From an uncultured Marinifilum sp. (GTDB taxonomy: Bacteria > Bacteroidota > Bacteroidia > Bacteroidales > Marinifilaceae), in contig NZ_OY781918.1 in the NCBI RefSeq assembly GCF_963677195.1, positions 4,328,923 through 4,392,922 on the forward strand: 64,000 nt of DNA, written 5' to 3'. The notes below the pieces were generated by a model. The model did not search any database. It was not told where the DNA came from and worked only from the letters and a program-made list of their open reading frames with translations. The translations under genes and the position numbers were made by a program. Position 1 is the stretch's first letter. Every line of letters begins with the position of its first letter. Positions 47,104 to 55,406 of this stretch are shown one piece after another.

Positions 47104-50100
47104 TTATAAGCTAACTCTTAAACCAAAAGTAAATGTCTTTTGTGGTTTAATTGATCCCTTTGGATACTCAGGATCCTCATCGAAATCATTCCAAAGTATT
47201 GTTCCCAAATTATTAGCTTGTGCATAAGCCTGAACTCTGCTTAATCCTAATTTTGAAGTAAATTTCTTAGGCACATTGTAAGTTACATTTACTTCCTGGA
47301 AACGGATATGAGATGCCGACTCTGTTAAGTAAGACATGTAAGGAACGTATCTGTCATAGAAATAGTATCTACTTTCGCTTGTTGGAATTGGTACAATCTC
47401 ATTTGGATCTGCATTTGCTACTTCAGAATATAAAGAATTCACATTAATATTACCTCCCCAAAGAGCTTTATAATTAAACCCTGTACGTCTGAATTTATGC
47501 CCAAATTTACCTGTTACTAGGAACGACACATCAAAATCGTAAATTTTAAATGAGTTTTGGAAACCAACAATATAAGGAGCAACTGAAGTTCCCTGAGCAG
47601 TCATATACTTTCTTGCATCGGTACCAGGAGCCCATGTAGTAATTGGATAAACAGCTCCATCAGTACCATTAATAACCGGCTTCATTAACGGATCTGCTTC
47701 TGTACCAATATTACTTAAACCACCATACTCATAAGCCCAAATAGTATTGGCATCCTTACCTTCAGAATAAGCACTTGATCCACCCCCATACAAATCGTAT
47801 TGTCCATAAGTAGTTTTAAAGAACTTGGTAATTTCGTTTTTATTGTAAGCAAAATTTAAATTACCAGACCATCTGATATCTTTACCAATAATTGGTAATG
47901 TAGTACCTAATTTTAATTCGATACCTTTATTTACCATCTCACCATTGTTGAACTTCTGTGTTGAGGTTCCGGTCATAGATGGCACTGACTGATTAACGAT
48001 CAAATCCTTACCTAACTTATGATACACCTCAATTGAACCATGCAATTTAGAATTCAGGACTGCAAAATCAACTCCCACGTTAATATTTCTGGTTTTTTCC
48101 CAACGAAGGGTAGGGTTACCAAAATTCGATACACTTGCTGTTGTTTCACCAGTATATCTGTTAGCCGATCCATCAATAGCTAATAATGGATATGGAGAAG
48201 TTGATGGGTCAAAGTTTCCAAGGTAACCGAAAGTACCACGTACAGTTAATCGATTCAACCAATCTACATCAGCAAGGAAATCTTCCTTAGACATTTGCCA
48301 GCTACCACCAACCGACCAGAAAGGAGAATAACGGTACTTAGAATTATCAGTAATCAGATTCGATGCATCTGTACGATAACTACCAGTAACTGTATACTTA
48401 TCGTTATAGGTATATGACAGGTTGGCAAACAAAGAATATTTTCTCGAAGTAGCATAAGAAAAACCACGTACATCATCTAAAGAAAGAGGGTAATAATAAC
48501 CTGCATACCTCAATGGAGATCCAAGCCACATGCTTGCATTTGCATCGTAAGTTTTTAGTAAACGTCCTACTCCAATTCTTTCGTCATCGTAATAACCATA
48601 GGTATCAACAGCATCACTTCTTTCAATTACTCTATTACTAATCTCTGTACCAGCAATAAAGTTAATAGAGTGTTTCTCTGCAAAGGTTCTGTTGAAATTC
48701 AACTGATTACGCCAGTTGTAATAGGTAATGGTCATTCTATCCTCCTGTAAACCACCACCATTCGGCATTATTGGATCTACAGCACCTGTTGCCTGATCCC
48801 AGGATGAAGTTTCGTTTACCATTTTTCTCATGGTAAAAGAATTTGCTCCAAAAATATCTTTATTCTTTCTCTCCAAACGCTCGTATAATATCTTGGAATT
48901 AATGCTTAACCCTTCCATAAGTTTGAAATTCAAACCTGCCTGAACTCTGGCATTAATTTCTTCGGTATTAAAATCTCTTGAATTTAATTCCTGAATTGGA
49001 TTATATGACCAATCTGAATATGGGAAACTTTCCATAGGAATCATGCTATTTAATACCGGAGTATAATAGAATAAGTTATTTAAATTGGCTTGTGTTCCAT
49101 CTGCATTTAATAGCATTTCGTAAGGCTGTAAACCTGTAATTGCTCCATAAGCATCATACTTACTTATCACTGGATCATATGCCTGAACACCATTACGATC
49201 TTTTGAAGAATACTGCATCATTCCTGAAAAATCAAAATCCAGCCAATCAGCTAATTTTGTATTGTTACGGAAGTTTACTGTTCCTTTTTCAGACTCATTC
49301 CCAATAAAGTTATCTTGACCTCTTTCATACATTAAAGACAGTACATTCGAAGTAACTTCGGTACCTCCCGAAATACTCAAATTGTATTGCTGAGTGAAAG
49401 GATTCTGCATTAACTGATCTTCAAGTTGTCCTCTGTTATCCAATCCAGCCAATCTGCTTAAACCAGCATTCATGTCAGCTTCAGAGATATTACCCAGTCT
49501 ATGCTCATTCATTAAAATAACCGCCTGAGAGTGAGGTCTACTAGCTTGATTAGTCATAGAAAATGGTAAAGTCCAAGGACTTGTAGCTGCCGCCATATCA
49601 AACATTTGTCTCTCATATTCAATAGTTTCAGCACTGGAAGCTCTATTGGTTAAATAACCTAAGTCGATCATAGAAGAAGTTTTCCAGAAAGAAGAAAAAT
49701 CAACTTTTAGTTTTCCTTTTTTGGCTTTTTTAGTTGTAATAACAATTACACCATTAGCCGATTTTGCTCCCCAAATAGATCCTGCTGCAGCATCCTTCAA
49801 TACAGTAATACTTTCTACATCGTTAGGATTAATGGTAGCAAATGGATCTACTCTTTCAATAAGCTGTCCCCACTCATCTGTGATCTCTTCCTGAACAACA
49901 GGGAAACCATCTATAACAACCAAAGGCTGAGCATCACCAAATAAACTTGATTGTCCACGAATTTCGAAATCGTAAGAACCATCGGCACGAACTGTTGCAT
50001 TTACACCTGCTAGTGTTCCTTGCAAACGCTCCGAAATACTTGAAGCTGCTTTTTCAATGTGATCTGTTGCTACCTTATCAAATGAACCAGAAGCTCTTTC

Positions 50101-50772
50101 CTTAGAAATGGTTTGGTAACCAGTTACCACAACTTCTGCCATTTGTTCAGTATCGGCAGTAAGAGTTACATTTAATAACTTTTGTCCGGTATAAACAAAT
50201 TCCTGAGGCATCATCCCAACAAATGAGTACACCAAAACAACATTGTTACCATCGAACTCAATGGTATATTCACCATCGATATTGGTTGCTACACCAATTG
50301 TTGAACCTTTTACCATAACAGAAACACCTGGTAAAGGAATACCATCTTCGTCGGTAATTTTACCAGTTACTTTGTTCTTTTCTTGTTTTACAGGAACTGG
50401 AGCAGGTTTTACCATTTCTTTAAAAGTAATTACCTCTTCTTCCACTTCACATTCCAAACCTCTTTCTCTTAGTAGTTGATCAAGAACTTCTTTTACTTCT
50501 TCATTTTCCACTTCGATATCAACCTTAGCCGAATCATCGAACATGTCTTGGTAGTAAACAAAGCGCAAACCAGTTTGCTCTTTGATTTCATTTAAAACAT
50601 CAAGAATAGTTGCCTGTTCCATCTCCATACTTACTCTTTGATTCTGTGAGTAAGATTTTGCCGTCGCACTAAACGAAAGAACTAGTATTAAAAAACTTAG
50701 AATTTTCATTTTTAACAGGTTTTTACGCCACTTCTTTGTGAAGAAACAGCCTAATGGGTTGTTTTTTTTCAT
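47104..50772 (-). CDS. SusC/RagA-family TonB-dependent transporter with STN domain, module B
   Basis: This 1222-residue outer-membrane transporter has a long signal region (LSFLILVLSFSATAKSYSQ), an STN domain (about 47-115, EQATILDVLNEIKEQTGLRF) and a carboxypeptidase-regulatory-like domain (about 135-205). The plug then starts at EVVVTGYQTISKERASGSF with SITVLKDAAAGSIWGAKSA, and the barrel ends in FTFGLRVSL. The STN domain marks it as a transducer that signals through FecR to an ECF sigma factor. Its leader of 119 bases after fecR is highly structured and has a candidate antisense RNA opposite it. Confidence 0.96.
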   Translation of the reverse strand: MKKNNPLGCFFTKKWRKNLLKMKILSFLILVLSFSATAKSYSQNQRVSMEMEQATILDVLNEIKEQTGLRFVYYQDMFDDSAKVDIEVENEEVKEVLDQLLRERGLECEVEEEVITFKEMVKPAPVPVKQEKNKVTGKITDEDGIPLPGVSVMVKGSTIGVATNIDGEYTIEFDGNNVVLVYSFVGMMPQEFVYTGQKLLNVTLTADTEQMAEVVVTGYQTISKERASGSFDKVATDHIEKAASSISERLQGTLAGVNATVRADGSYDFEIRGQSSLFGDAQPLVVIDGFPVVQEEITDEWGQLIERVDPFATINPNDVESITVLKDAAAGSIWGAKSANGVIVITTKKAKKGKLKVDFSSFWKTSSMIDLGYLTNRASSAETIEYERQMFDMAAATSPWTLPFSMTNQASRPHSQAVILMNEHRLGNISEADMNAGLSRLAGLDNRGQLEDQLMQNPFTQQYNLSISGGTEVTSNVLSLMYERGQDNFIGNESEKGTVNFRNNTKLADWLDFDFSGMMQYSSKDRNGVQAYDPVISKYDAYGAITGLQPYEMLLNADGTQANLNNLFYYTPVLNSMIPMESFPYSDWSYNPIQELNSRDFNTEEINARVQAGLNFKLMEGLSINSKILYERLERKNKDIFGANSFTMRKMVNETSSWDQATGAVDPIMPNGGGLQEDRMTITYYNWRNQLNFNRTFAEKHSINFIAGTEISNRVIERSDAVDTYGYYDDERIGVGRLLKTYDANASMWLGSPLRYAGYYYPLSLDDVRGFSYATSRKYSLFANLSYTYNDKYTVTGSYRTDASNLITDNSKYRYSPFWSVGGSWQMSKEDFLADVDWLNRLTVRGTFGYLGNFDPSTSPYPLLAIDGSANRYTGETTASVSNFGNPTLRWEKTRNINVGVDFAVLNSKLHGSIEVYHKLGKDLIVNQSVPSMTGTSTQKFNNGEMVNKGIELKLGTTLPIIGKDIRWSGNLNFAYNKNEITKFFKTTYGQYDLYGGGSSAYSEGKDANTIWAYEYGGLSNIGTEADPLMKPVINGTDGAVYPITTWAPGTDARKYMTAQGTSVAPYIVGFQNSFKIYDFDVSFLVTGKFGHKFRRTGFNYKALWGGNINVNSLYSEVANADPNEIVPIPTSESRYYFYDRYVPYMSYLTESASHIRFQEVNVTYNVPKKFTSKLGLSRVQAYAQANNLGTILWNDFDEDPEYPKGSIKPQKTFTFGLRVSL

Positions 50773-50779
50773 AAATTTG
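50772..50779 (+). promoter_or_regulatory. Possible -7 box of an antisense RNA, module B
   Basis: TAAATTTG on the plus strand fits TAnnTTTG and occupies the same place relative to susC as in module C. A TTTG at 50735-50738 is too far upstream for the usual spacing. Confidence 0.35.
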
Positions 50780-50784
50780 TAATG

Positions 50785-50874
50785 TTAAGAGTTAAAAATT
50801 CGAATAAATATTTTGCCGATATTTATTCAGGGATATTTAGACGGAAGGTTTTTGCCGAACTTTCCGTTTTTTTT
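50785..50874 (+). ncRNA. Candidate antisense RNA opposite the susC leader, module B
   Basis: The plus strand carries a ten-base-pair hairpin GAATAAATAT / ATATTTATTC (50802-50828) and then an intrinsic terminator: stem ACGGAAGG / CTTTCCGT (50841-50867, one G-U pair at the seventh position) with eight thymines. This is the same two-hairpin layout as in module C but with different stem sequences. No plus-strand gene needs it. The predicted RNA of about 90 bases would pair with the susC leader. The 5' end is an estimate. Confidence 0.55.
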
Positions 50875-50891
50875 ATTTCATTTTTCTGATA

Positions 50892-52043
50892 TTATTTTGA
50901 TTTCACAACGATTACATCTCCATTTACATCGAACTGTACATTAGTACCTTTCTGAATAAAGTACAGTAACTTATCAATACTGTCGTATCGCTTCATATCA
51001 CCAACCAACAATTGTTCTTTGGACTCGTGATCTGCAAAAAATACTTTTATCTGATACCAACGCTCCAGTCGTTGCATGATATCCTCTAAACGCTCATTCC
51101 TGAAAATAAAATTGCCGTCTTTCCAAGCGATATAAGGATAAACATCCACTTTTTGCTTGCTAGTACTTCCGTTCTTACAGTTTGCCATAAATAGTTCACC
51201 AGGAACCATTTTTTCTTCCACATCATAAGATTCCATAGTAACACTTACGCTACCTTCTACCAATACAGTTTTCACCAAGCTCTCATCGTAAGCATTTACA
51301 TTAAACTCGGTACCATAAACTTTTACATCCTGACCGTGAGCATTCACAATAAATTGCTTATTCTTGTCTTTTGCCACATCAAAATATGCTTCACCTTTTA
51401 AGAATACCTTTCTGTTTTTACCAACAAATTCTACAGGAAATCTCAGTTCCGAATCTGCATTCAACCAAACACGTGTACCATCTGCCAATTGCATGTTGTA
51501 CTCCTGACCTCTGGCCACTTTAATGGTATTGTAAATTAATTGATCGGCTTTCGATGCCTTTGCATCGTAAATAATTCCTTTTGCAGAATCAATTTTCAGA
51601 ATCGAACCATCCTTCTCTCGCAACCACTTTTGCGTTTCCTTCAACTCCATCGATTCTCCATTGGAAAGAATCAATTCAGCTCCTCTTTGTCCTGCTTCAA
51701 TAACTTCAACCTGTGCCAGCTGTTCTTCTTTATTAAAATCGGTAAACAAAACTGTAAGACTTACTCCAATAATTACTGCAACAGATGCTGCAATCGACCA
51801 GAAAGGTATTTTCTTTTTGCTTTTTAATTTCGAATTAATATTCTTTTTAGCAGCAAAAACATTTACCTTTTCCCAATTGGCATTGTTATTTACCTGATAG
51901 TATGACCTTACCACATCGCGATAGATTTCTTTATTTTCATCGCTTTGGGCAAGCCACTTCTCCATATCTTTTACCTGATCTTCAGAAGCTTTCCCCGCCA
52001 AATGGTCAACTATTTTATCAATATAATCGGTGTGATTATCCAT
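50892..52043 (-). CDS. FecR-family anti-sigma factor, module B
   Basis: The ATG at 52043 (MDNHTDYIDKIVDHLAGK), preceded by AGAAAGA, is preferred over one 24 codons upstream, because that extension would overlap the promoter motif and lacks family similarity. The 383-residue product has a cytoplasmic anti-sigma region, a membrane segment (FWSIAASVAVIIGVSLTVLF) and a FecR domain (VARGQEYNMQLADGTRVWLN, VFLKGEAYFDVAKDKNKQF). A C-terminal domain with ERWYQIKVFFADHESK follows. It should gate the sigma factor from 52586 in response to its SusC. Confidence 0.93.
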   Translation of the reverse strand: MDNHTDYIDKIVDHLAGKASEDQVKDMEKWLAQSDENKEIYRDVVRSYYQVNNNANWEKVNVFAAKKNINSKLKSKKKIPFWSIAASVAVIIGVSLTVLFTDFNKEEQLAQVEVIEAGQRGAELILSNGESMELKETQKWLREKDGSILKIDSAKGIIYDAKASKADQLIYNTIKVARGQEYNMQLADGTRVWLNADSELRFPVEFVGKNRKVFLKGEAYFDVAKDKNKQFIVNAHGQDVKVYGTEFNVNAYDESLVKTVLVEGSVSVTMESYDVEEKMVPGELFMANCKNGSTSKQKVDVYPYIAWKDGNFIFRNERLEDIMQRLERWYQIKVFFADHESKEQLLVGDMKRYDSIDKLLYFIQKGTNVQFDVNGDVIVVKSK

Positions 52044-52066
52044 TCTTTCTTTTTGATTTGTTAGTG

Positions 52067-52095
52067 GAACAAAATTTTTATTGAAATGGGTGAAT
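52067..52095 (-). promoter_or_regulatory. Module promoter motif before fecR, module B
   Basis: On the minus strand ATTCACC (52089-52095) is followed after exactly 16 bases by TTGTTC (52067-52072), 24 bases before the fecR start. Bases around the boxes (CATTTC after the first, CACT after the second) also match the site before the TlpA gene at 54888. Confidence 0.65.
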
Positions 52096-52129
52096 AAAAA
52101 ATGATTTTTTTTCAAGATAATTAGAAAAA

Positions 52130-52575
52130 AGCGAAAAACAGGGGCTTTGACCTTCGACCTTTAATTAAAGAAATCCTTCGTCGCTCCGCTTCCCTCAGGA
52201 TAACTGCAAGCTTTCGACTTTGGTTTTCGGTTTTCGGTTATCGGTTGTCAGCAACGACCTTTGGACTTTGGATCTTTTATTTGTGAAAATTCCTTCCATT
52301 TGTGTCATTTGTGGATCCTTTTTTTAAGCCCCTTTAGGGGTTTGGGCTTTCGATCTTCGACCTTTGACTTTCGACCTTCCAGCTTTGCTGGTCCCGCCCC
52401 CTACCTCGGAGGTACAAAACCGGAGCTTTGATAATGTGGCATTTAGCAGTCAGCTTTCAGCAAATTAGTCAATGGTCAGTAGTCAGTAGTTAATGGTTAA
52501 TGGATTTTGGACTTTCGATCTTTGACCCTTGATTAAAGAGATCCTTCGTCGCTCCGCTTCCCTAGGATAACTGAT
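52130..52575. repeat. Low-complexity heptamer-rich region between sigma and fecR, module B
   Basis: The region is made of words such as CTTTGAC, CTTCGAC, CTTTCGA and GGTTTTCGGTTTTCGG, many in heptameric phase. One unit, ATCCTTCGTCGCTCCGCTTC with flanks, occurs near 52173 and again near 52541. A segment with ATTTGTGTCATTTGTGG near 52300 recalls the repeats next to the module C sigma gene. No gene was seen. Confidence 0.7.
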
Positions 52576-52585
52576 AATTGAAATT

Positions 52586-53146
52586 TTATTTCATAAAGAA
52601 CAGAATAAACAAATCTTGTCGATCTTTCAGGCTTTCTTTCAGTTTAGCCAAACCTCCTCTTAATAAGGTTTTAATGGTGTTTACCGAGACTTCCAGTTCT
52701 TCTGCTGCTTCTTTGTAACGCATATTCTGAAGCATGATACATTCTACCACCATTTTGGTTTTTTCTGGTAGTTCGTCCAATGCTTTGTGCACTTTTTGTA
52801 TTCCATCATCGGCCAAACGCCTTGCTTCTTCTTCTGCGAAATCAAAATGAGAAAATTCTGCTGTTTTGGCCAATACATCAACCTTCTTAATTTGATTTAA
52901 TGAAGCATTTTTAACCAGTGTAAACAAATAGGAACTTAATACTTTTGAAGTCTGCAAACCCTTATACAATTCAGCATTCCAGAATTTAATAAACTGCTCT
53001 TGTACGATATCTTCGGAGAGATGAATATCATTCAAATAGGCATTGGCGAATAGGACAAGCGGCTTGTAGTATCTTTCAAAAAGATTGTCTAAGCCTTTCT
53101 TATCGCCTTTTTTTATAGCTCCTAAAATGATGTAATCAGTGGGCAT
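52586..53146 (-). CDS. ECF sigma factor (Bacteroidota FecI-like), module B
   Basis: This 186-residue protein has sigma region 2 (YLNDIHLSEDIVQEQFIKFW, LSSYLFTLVKNASLNQIKK) and region 4 (LPEKTKMVVECIMLQNMRYK, then the helix-turn-helix EAAEELEVSVNTIKTLLRGG). It is the likely activator of the fecR-susCD promoter downstream. A housekeeping promoter is visible upstream. Confidence 0.94.
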   Translation of the reverse strand: MPTDYIILGAIKKGDKKGLDNLFERYYKPLVLFANAYLNDIHLSEDIVQEQFIKFWNAELYKGLQTSKVLSSYLFTLVKNASLNQIKKVDVLAKTAEFSHFDFAEEEARRLADDGIQKVHKALDELPEKTKMVVECIMLQNMRYKEAAEELEVSVNTIKTLLRGGLAKLKESLKDRQDLFILFFMK

Positions 53147-53165
53147 GCTTAATGTGGTTAGACTA

Positions 53166-53195
53166 CAAATATATTTATGATTTTAAAAAATCAAA
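53166..53195 (-). promoter_or_regulatory. Housekeeping promoter of the sigma gene, module B
   Basis: On the minus strand TTTG (53192-53195) and TATATTTG (53166-53173) are 18 bases apart, matching the Bacteroidota consensus. It lies about 20 bases before the start codon at 53146. Confidence 0.75.
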
Positions 53196-53199
53196 CATC

Positions 53200-53486
53200 T
53201 ATTTCATAAAATTGTCATATTTAGTGATAAAAAGAAAAATAATTCGTTTTTAATTATTTACAAAAATATATTTATGTTATTGTAAATATATTGCTAGTTT
53301 TTACTCGTTATCTGTTTAGAAAAATACAAAACATAAACAGATTCTCTTAAGCAGGAATAATATCTCACATACAACAAATTAACCTAATTACTTTTAACTA
53401 TTTTTTACATTAATATTTAGACTTGCTTCTTTATATCAATAATATGGAATAATGCTATAGCCTAAATATTAGTATTTTTATCATAA
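53200..53486. other. AT-rich gap upstream of the module B sigma gene
   Basis: Nothing beyond the sigma promoter on one side and the TlpA terminator on the other was recognised here. Very AT-rich, no open frame of note. Confidence 0.4.
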
Positions 53487-53487
53487 T

Positions 53488-53517
53488 TAAAAAGGACAAA
53501 CATCGAAATGCTTGCCC
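53488..53517 (-). terminator. Intrinsic terminator of module A redox genes
   Basis: On the minus strand GGGCAAGCAT / ATGTTTGTCC, with two G-U pairs and a TTCG loop, is followed by five thymines. It lies about 35 bases after the stop codon at 53551. Confidence 0.8.
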
Positions 53518-53550
53518 TTCCTATGTAACACGTATAATTTTAATTCTTTT

Positions 53551-54888
53551 TTAGCCAAGCTGTTTTACAATCATCTCTTCCAGCTCAGGTTTTGATGGAA
53601 TTGGTGCAAATACATCAATAATTTCACCTTTTTTGCCAATAATCATAAAACGGGGAACGCCTTGTAAAATATACTTTTCGAACTCAGTTCTGTTACAAAT
53701 TAATTGCTCAGAAGTTTTCTCATGCTTTGCCAAGTATTTTTCCCAGGCTTTTACATTTGTATCAATACTAATGGACACAAATTGTAAATTGGCATTGTCT
53801 TTATATTTTTCGGCCAGTTTCTCGAAATATGGCGATTCAGCCTTACAAGGTCCACACCAGGTTGCCCAAACGTCAATTACCACAATTTTTCCTTTGAAGT
53901 CAGATAAATTAACAGCTTCGCCAGCCTGATTCTTCATATTCAAATCATCTGCCATTTGTCCCGGCATAATTAAATCATACTTAGCGAAAGACTTGTTAAT
54001 GGCATCCAAATATTCTTGCGTTTTAATTTGTTCCAGACATTCGTTCTTTTCATTAAGAACAGAAGCAATCGGACCGTTAAAACCAAGTTGCATGATAAGT
54101 GGATAAGCCTTCCCAAAATCAAGAATCTTCTGATCGAAATTCTCTTCTCCAACAAGCTGAATACATCTATCTACAACCGAAAGATAAGTATCCACATTCA
54201 AGTAATCTGCATCATTACCATTTGCACAATAACGATCAATATCATTCTTGAAAAATGCCGTAGCCTCCTCTGCGAATTGTTTTATTTTATCTTGTGGTAC
54301 TTTAGACATAAATGCCGCATAAAAACCATAAGACTTTAATGAATTAGCTGCATCGAACACGATTCTGCCTTCTTCCATTTTCCTGAATTTCTTGCTCACA
54401 TTTTGTAAGGCATCCAATTCGGCTTGTCTGGTTTTTACCTTTGTGGCAACACGCTCACGAACCATTTCTTTTGTAGGATTATCTTTCAACATATTCCCAC
54501 CTTGAGTAAGGTACGACCCCCCTTTAGGAAAAGGTTTTGTTTTTAAATATTCACAGGCTTCGACTGCATCACCAGTAAAACTTCCTACTTCTGGCTTATT
54601 CATATCGCAAATCAATTCCAAATGATCTCCAGGAGAAAGATAAAGAAGATTTCTACCTAAACGATAGTATGCAGCTTCCTCTAATTCAAACATTACATCA
54701 AATCGATTTTGATCATCTAAAGTAATTGTAACCCCCTCTTTTAGTAACAAACCTACAGGAGAGTGTTTTGTCATTTTAAATTCGTTTGCAAAGTTTTTCA
54801 ACTCACCTTTAAGGTGAACTGTTTTGGGTTTTGTTTGACATGAAGTAAATGCCAAACAGATACTTAGTATTACTAATAAATTTTTCAT
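53551..54888 (-). CDS. TlpA-like thiol-disulfide lipoprotein, module A
   Basis: This 445-residue lipoprotein has lipobox FTSC (Cys17). A DUF4369-like N-terminal part (TVHLKGELKNFANEFKM) and helical linker precede the redoxin domain with WCGPC at 344-348 and cis-proline in QGVPRFMIIGKKG. It is the last gene of module A and has its own ATTCACC-N16-TTGTTC motif about 79 bases upstream, the same as that before fecR of module B. It is therefore probably transcribed separately from the thioredoxin-like genes before it. Confidence 0.92.
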   Translation of the reverse strand: MKNLLVILSICLAFTSCQTKPKTVHLKGELKNFANEFKMTKHSPVGLLLKEGVTITLDDQNRFDVMFELEEAAYYRLGRNLLYLSPGDHLELICDMNKPEVGSFTGDAVEACEYLKTKPFPKGGSYLTQGGNMLKDNPTKEMVRERVATKVKTRQAELDALQNVSKKFRKMEEGRIVFDAANSLKSYGFYAAFMSKVPQDKIKQFAEEATAFFKNDIDRYCANGNDADYLNVDTYLSVVDRCIQLVGEENFDQKILDFGKAYPLIMQLGFNGPIASVLNEKNECLEQIKTQEYLDAINKSFAKYDLIMPGQMADDLNMKNQAGEAVNLSDFKGKIVVIDVWATWCGPCKAESPYFEKLAEKYKDNANLQFVSISIDTNVKAWEKYLAKHEKTSEQLICNRTEFEKYILQGVPRFMIIGKKGEIIDVFAPIPSKPELEEMIVKQLG

Positions 54889-54966
54889 TACGTTTATTTT
54901 TTAGGCTCAGCCTGATTTTGAATTCTAATGGACAATTCTCGATAAATAATTTGACTATTGCCAGTA

Positions 54967-54995
54967 GAACAATACTTATAAGGAAATGGGTGAAT
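54967..54995 (-). promoter_or_regulatory. Module promoter motif before the last TlpA gene of module A
   Basis: On the minus strand ATTCACC (54989-54995) is followed after exactly 16 bases by TTGTTC (54967-54972). The extended sequence CATTTC after the first box is shared with the module B fecR site. Confidence 0.65.
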
Positions 54996-55183
54996 GAAAA
55001 AAGCTTTTTCTTCGAACAGTTCTACAATGATTCATACGTATCTAAAATTGAAGCACTTATTCTGGGAAAGTAAATTATGTGCCTTAAGTACTTAAAATTA
55101 TTAGCATTTCAACTTTAAGTAGTTTCACCAATCCACCCTGACTAAATACCAATTACATTATTTCAATTTTCTTCAAATACTCT

Positions 55184-55333
55184 AGCCGTAAGGCTCTTCC
55201 TTTCTCCATTGATGAGAAAGGAAGCAAAGAATCTAGGGCGCGTAAGACCAAACTTCTTCTACTTGAAAACTTTAAGTGCGGCGAGGTGATCTTCGAACAA
55301 GTTCTCAGCTTCCCCGTCTTACTAAAAGTTTTC
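55184..55333. repeat. Structured intergenic repeat element, copy 2
   Basis: Stems AGCC/GGCT (55184-55195), TTCCTTTCTC/GAGAAAGGAA (55197-55223) and the outer pair GAAAACTTTAAGT / ACTAAAAGTTTTC (55265-55277 with 55321-55333) mirror the three stems of copy 1 at 28622-28773. The enclosed loop with GTGATCTTCGAACAAGTTCT is nearly identical. The stem bases differ between copies but remain paired, which indicates selection on structure. Confidence 0.75.
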
Positions 55334-55406
55334 TGCATATAAAAAGCTTGCCCTTCCAATGCCCATTGAATCCGATCTCATTTTTGATTTTTTGAACTTG
55401 ATATGA

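Noticed and set aside
52130..52575. Origin or integration site in the low-complexity region
   Set aside because: No integrase, DnaA boxes or tRNA end was seen; the words are simple heptamer-type repeats.
28740..55300. TTCGAAC words in the structured repeats and near 20773 as LacI operators
   Set aside because: They lack the CGTG...CACG flanks and do not overlap a promoter.
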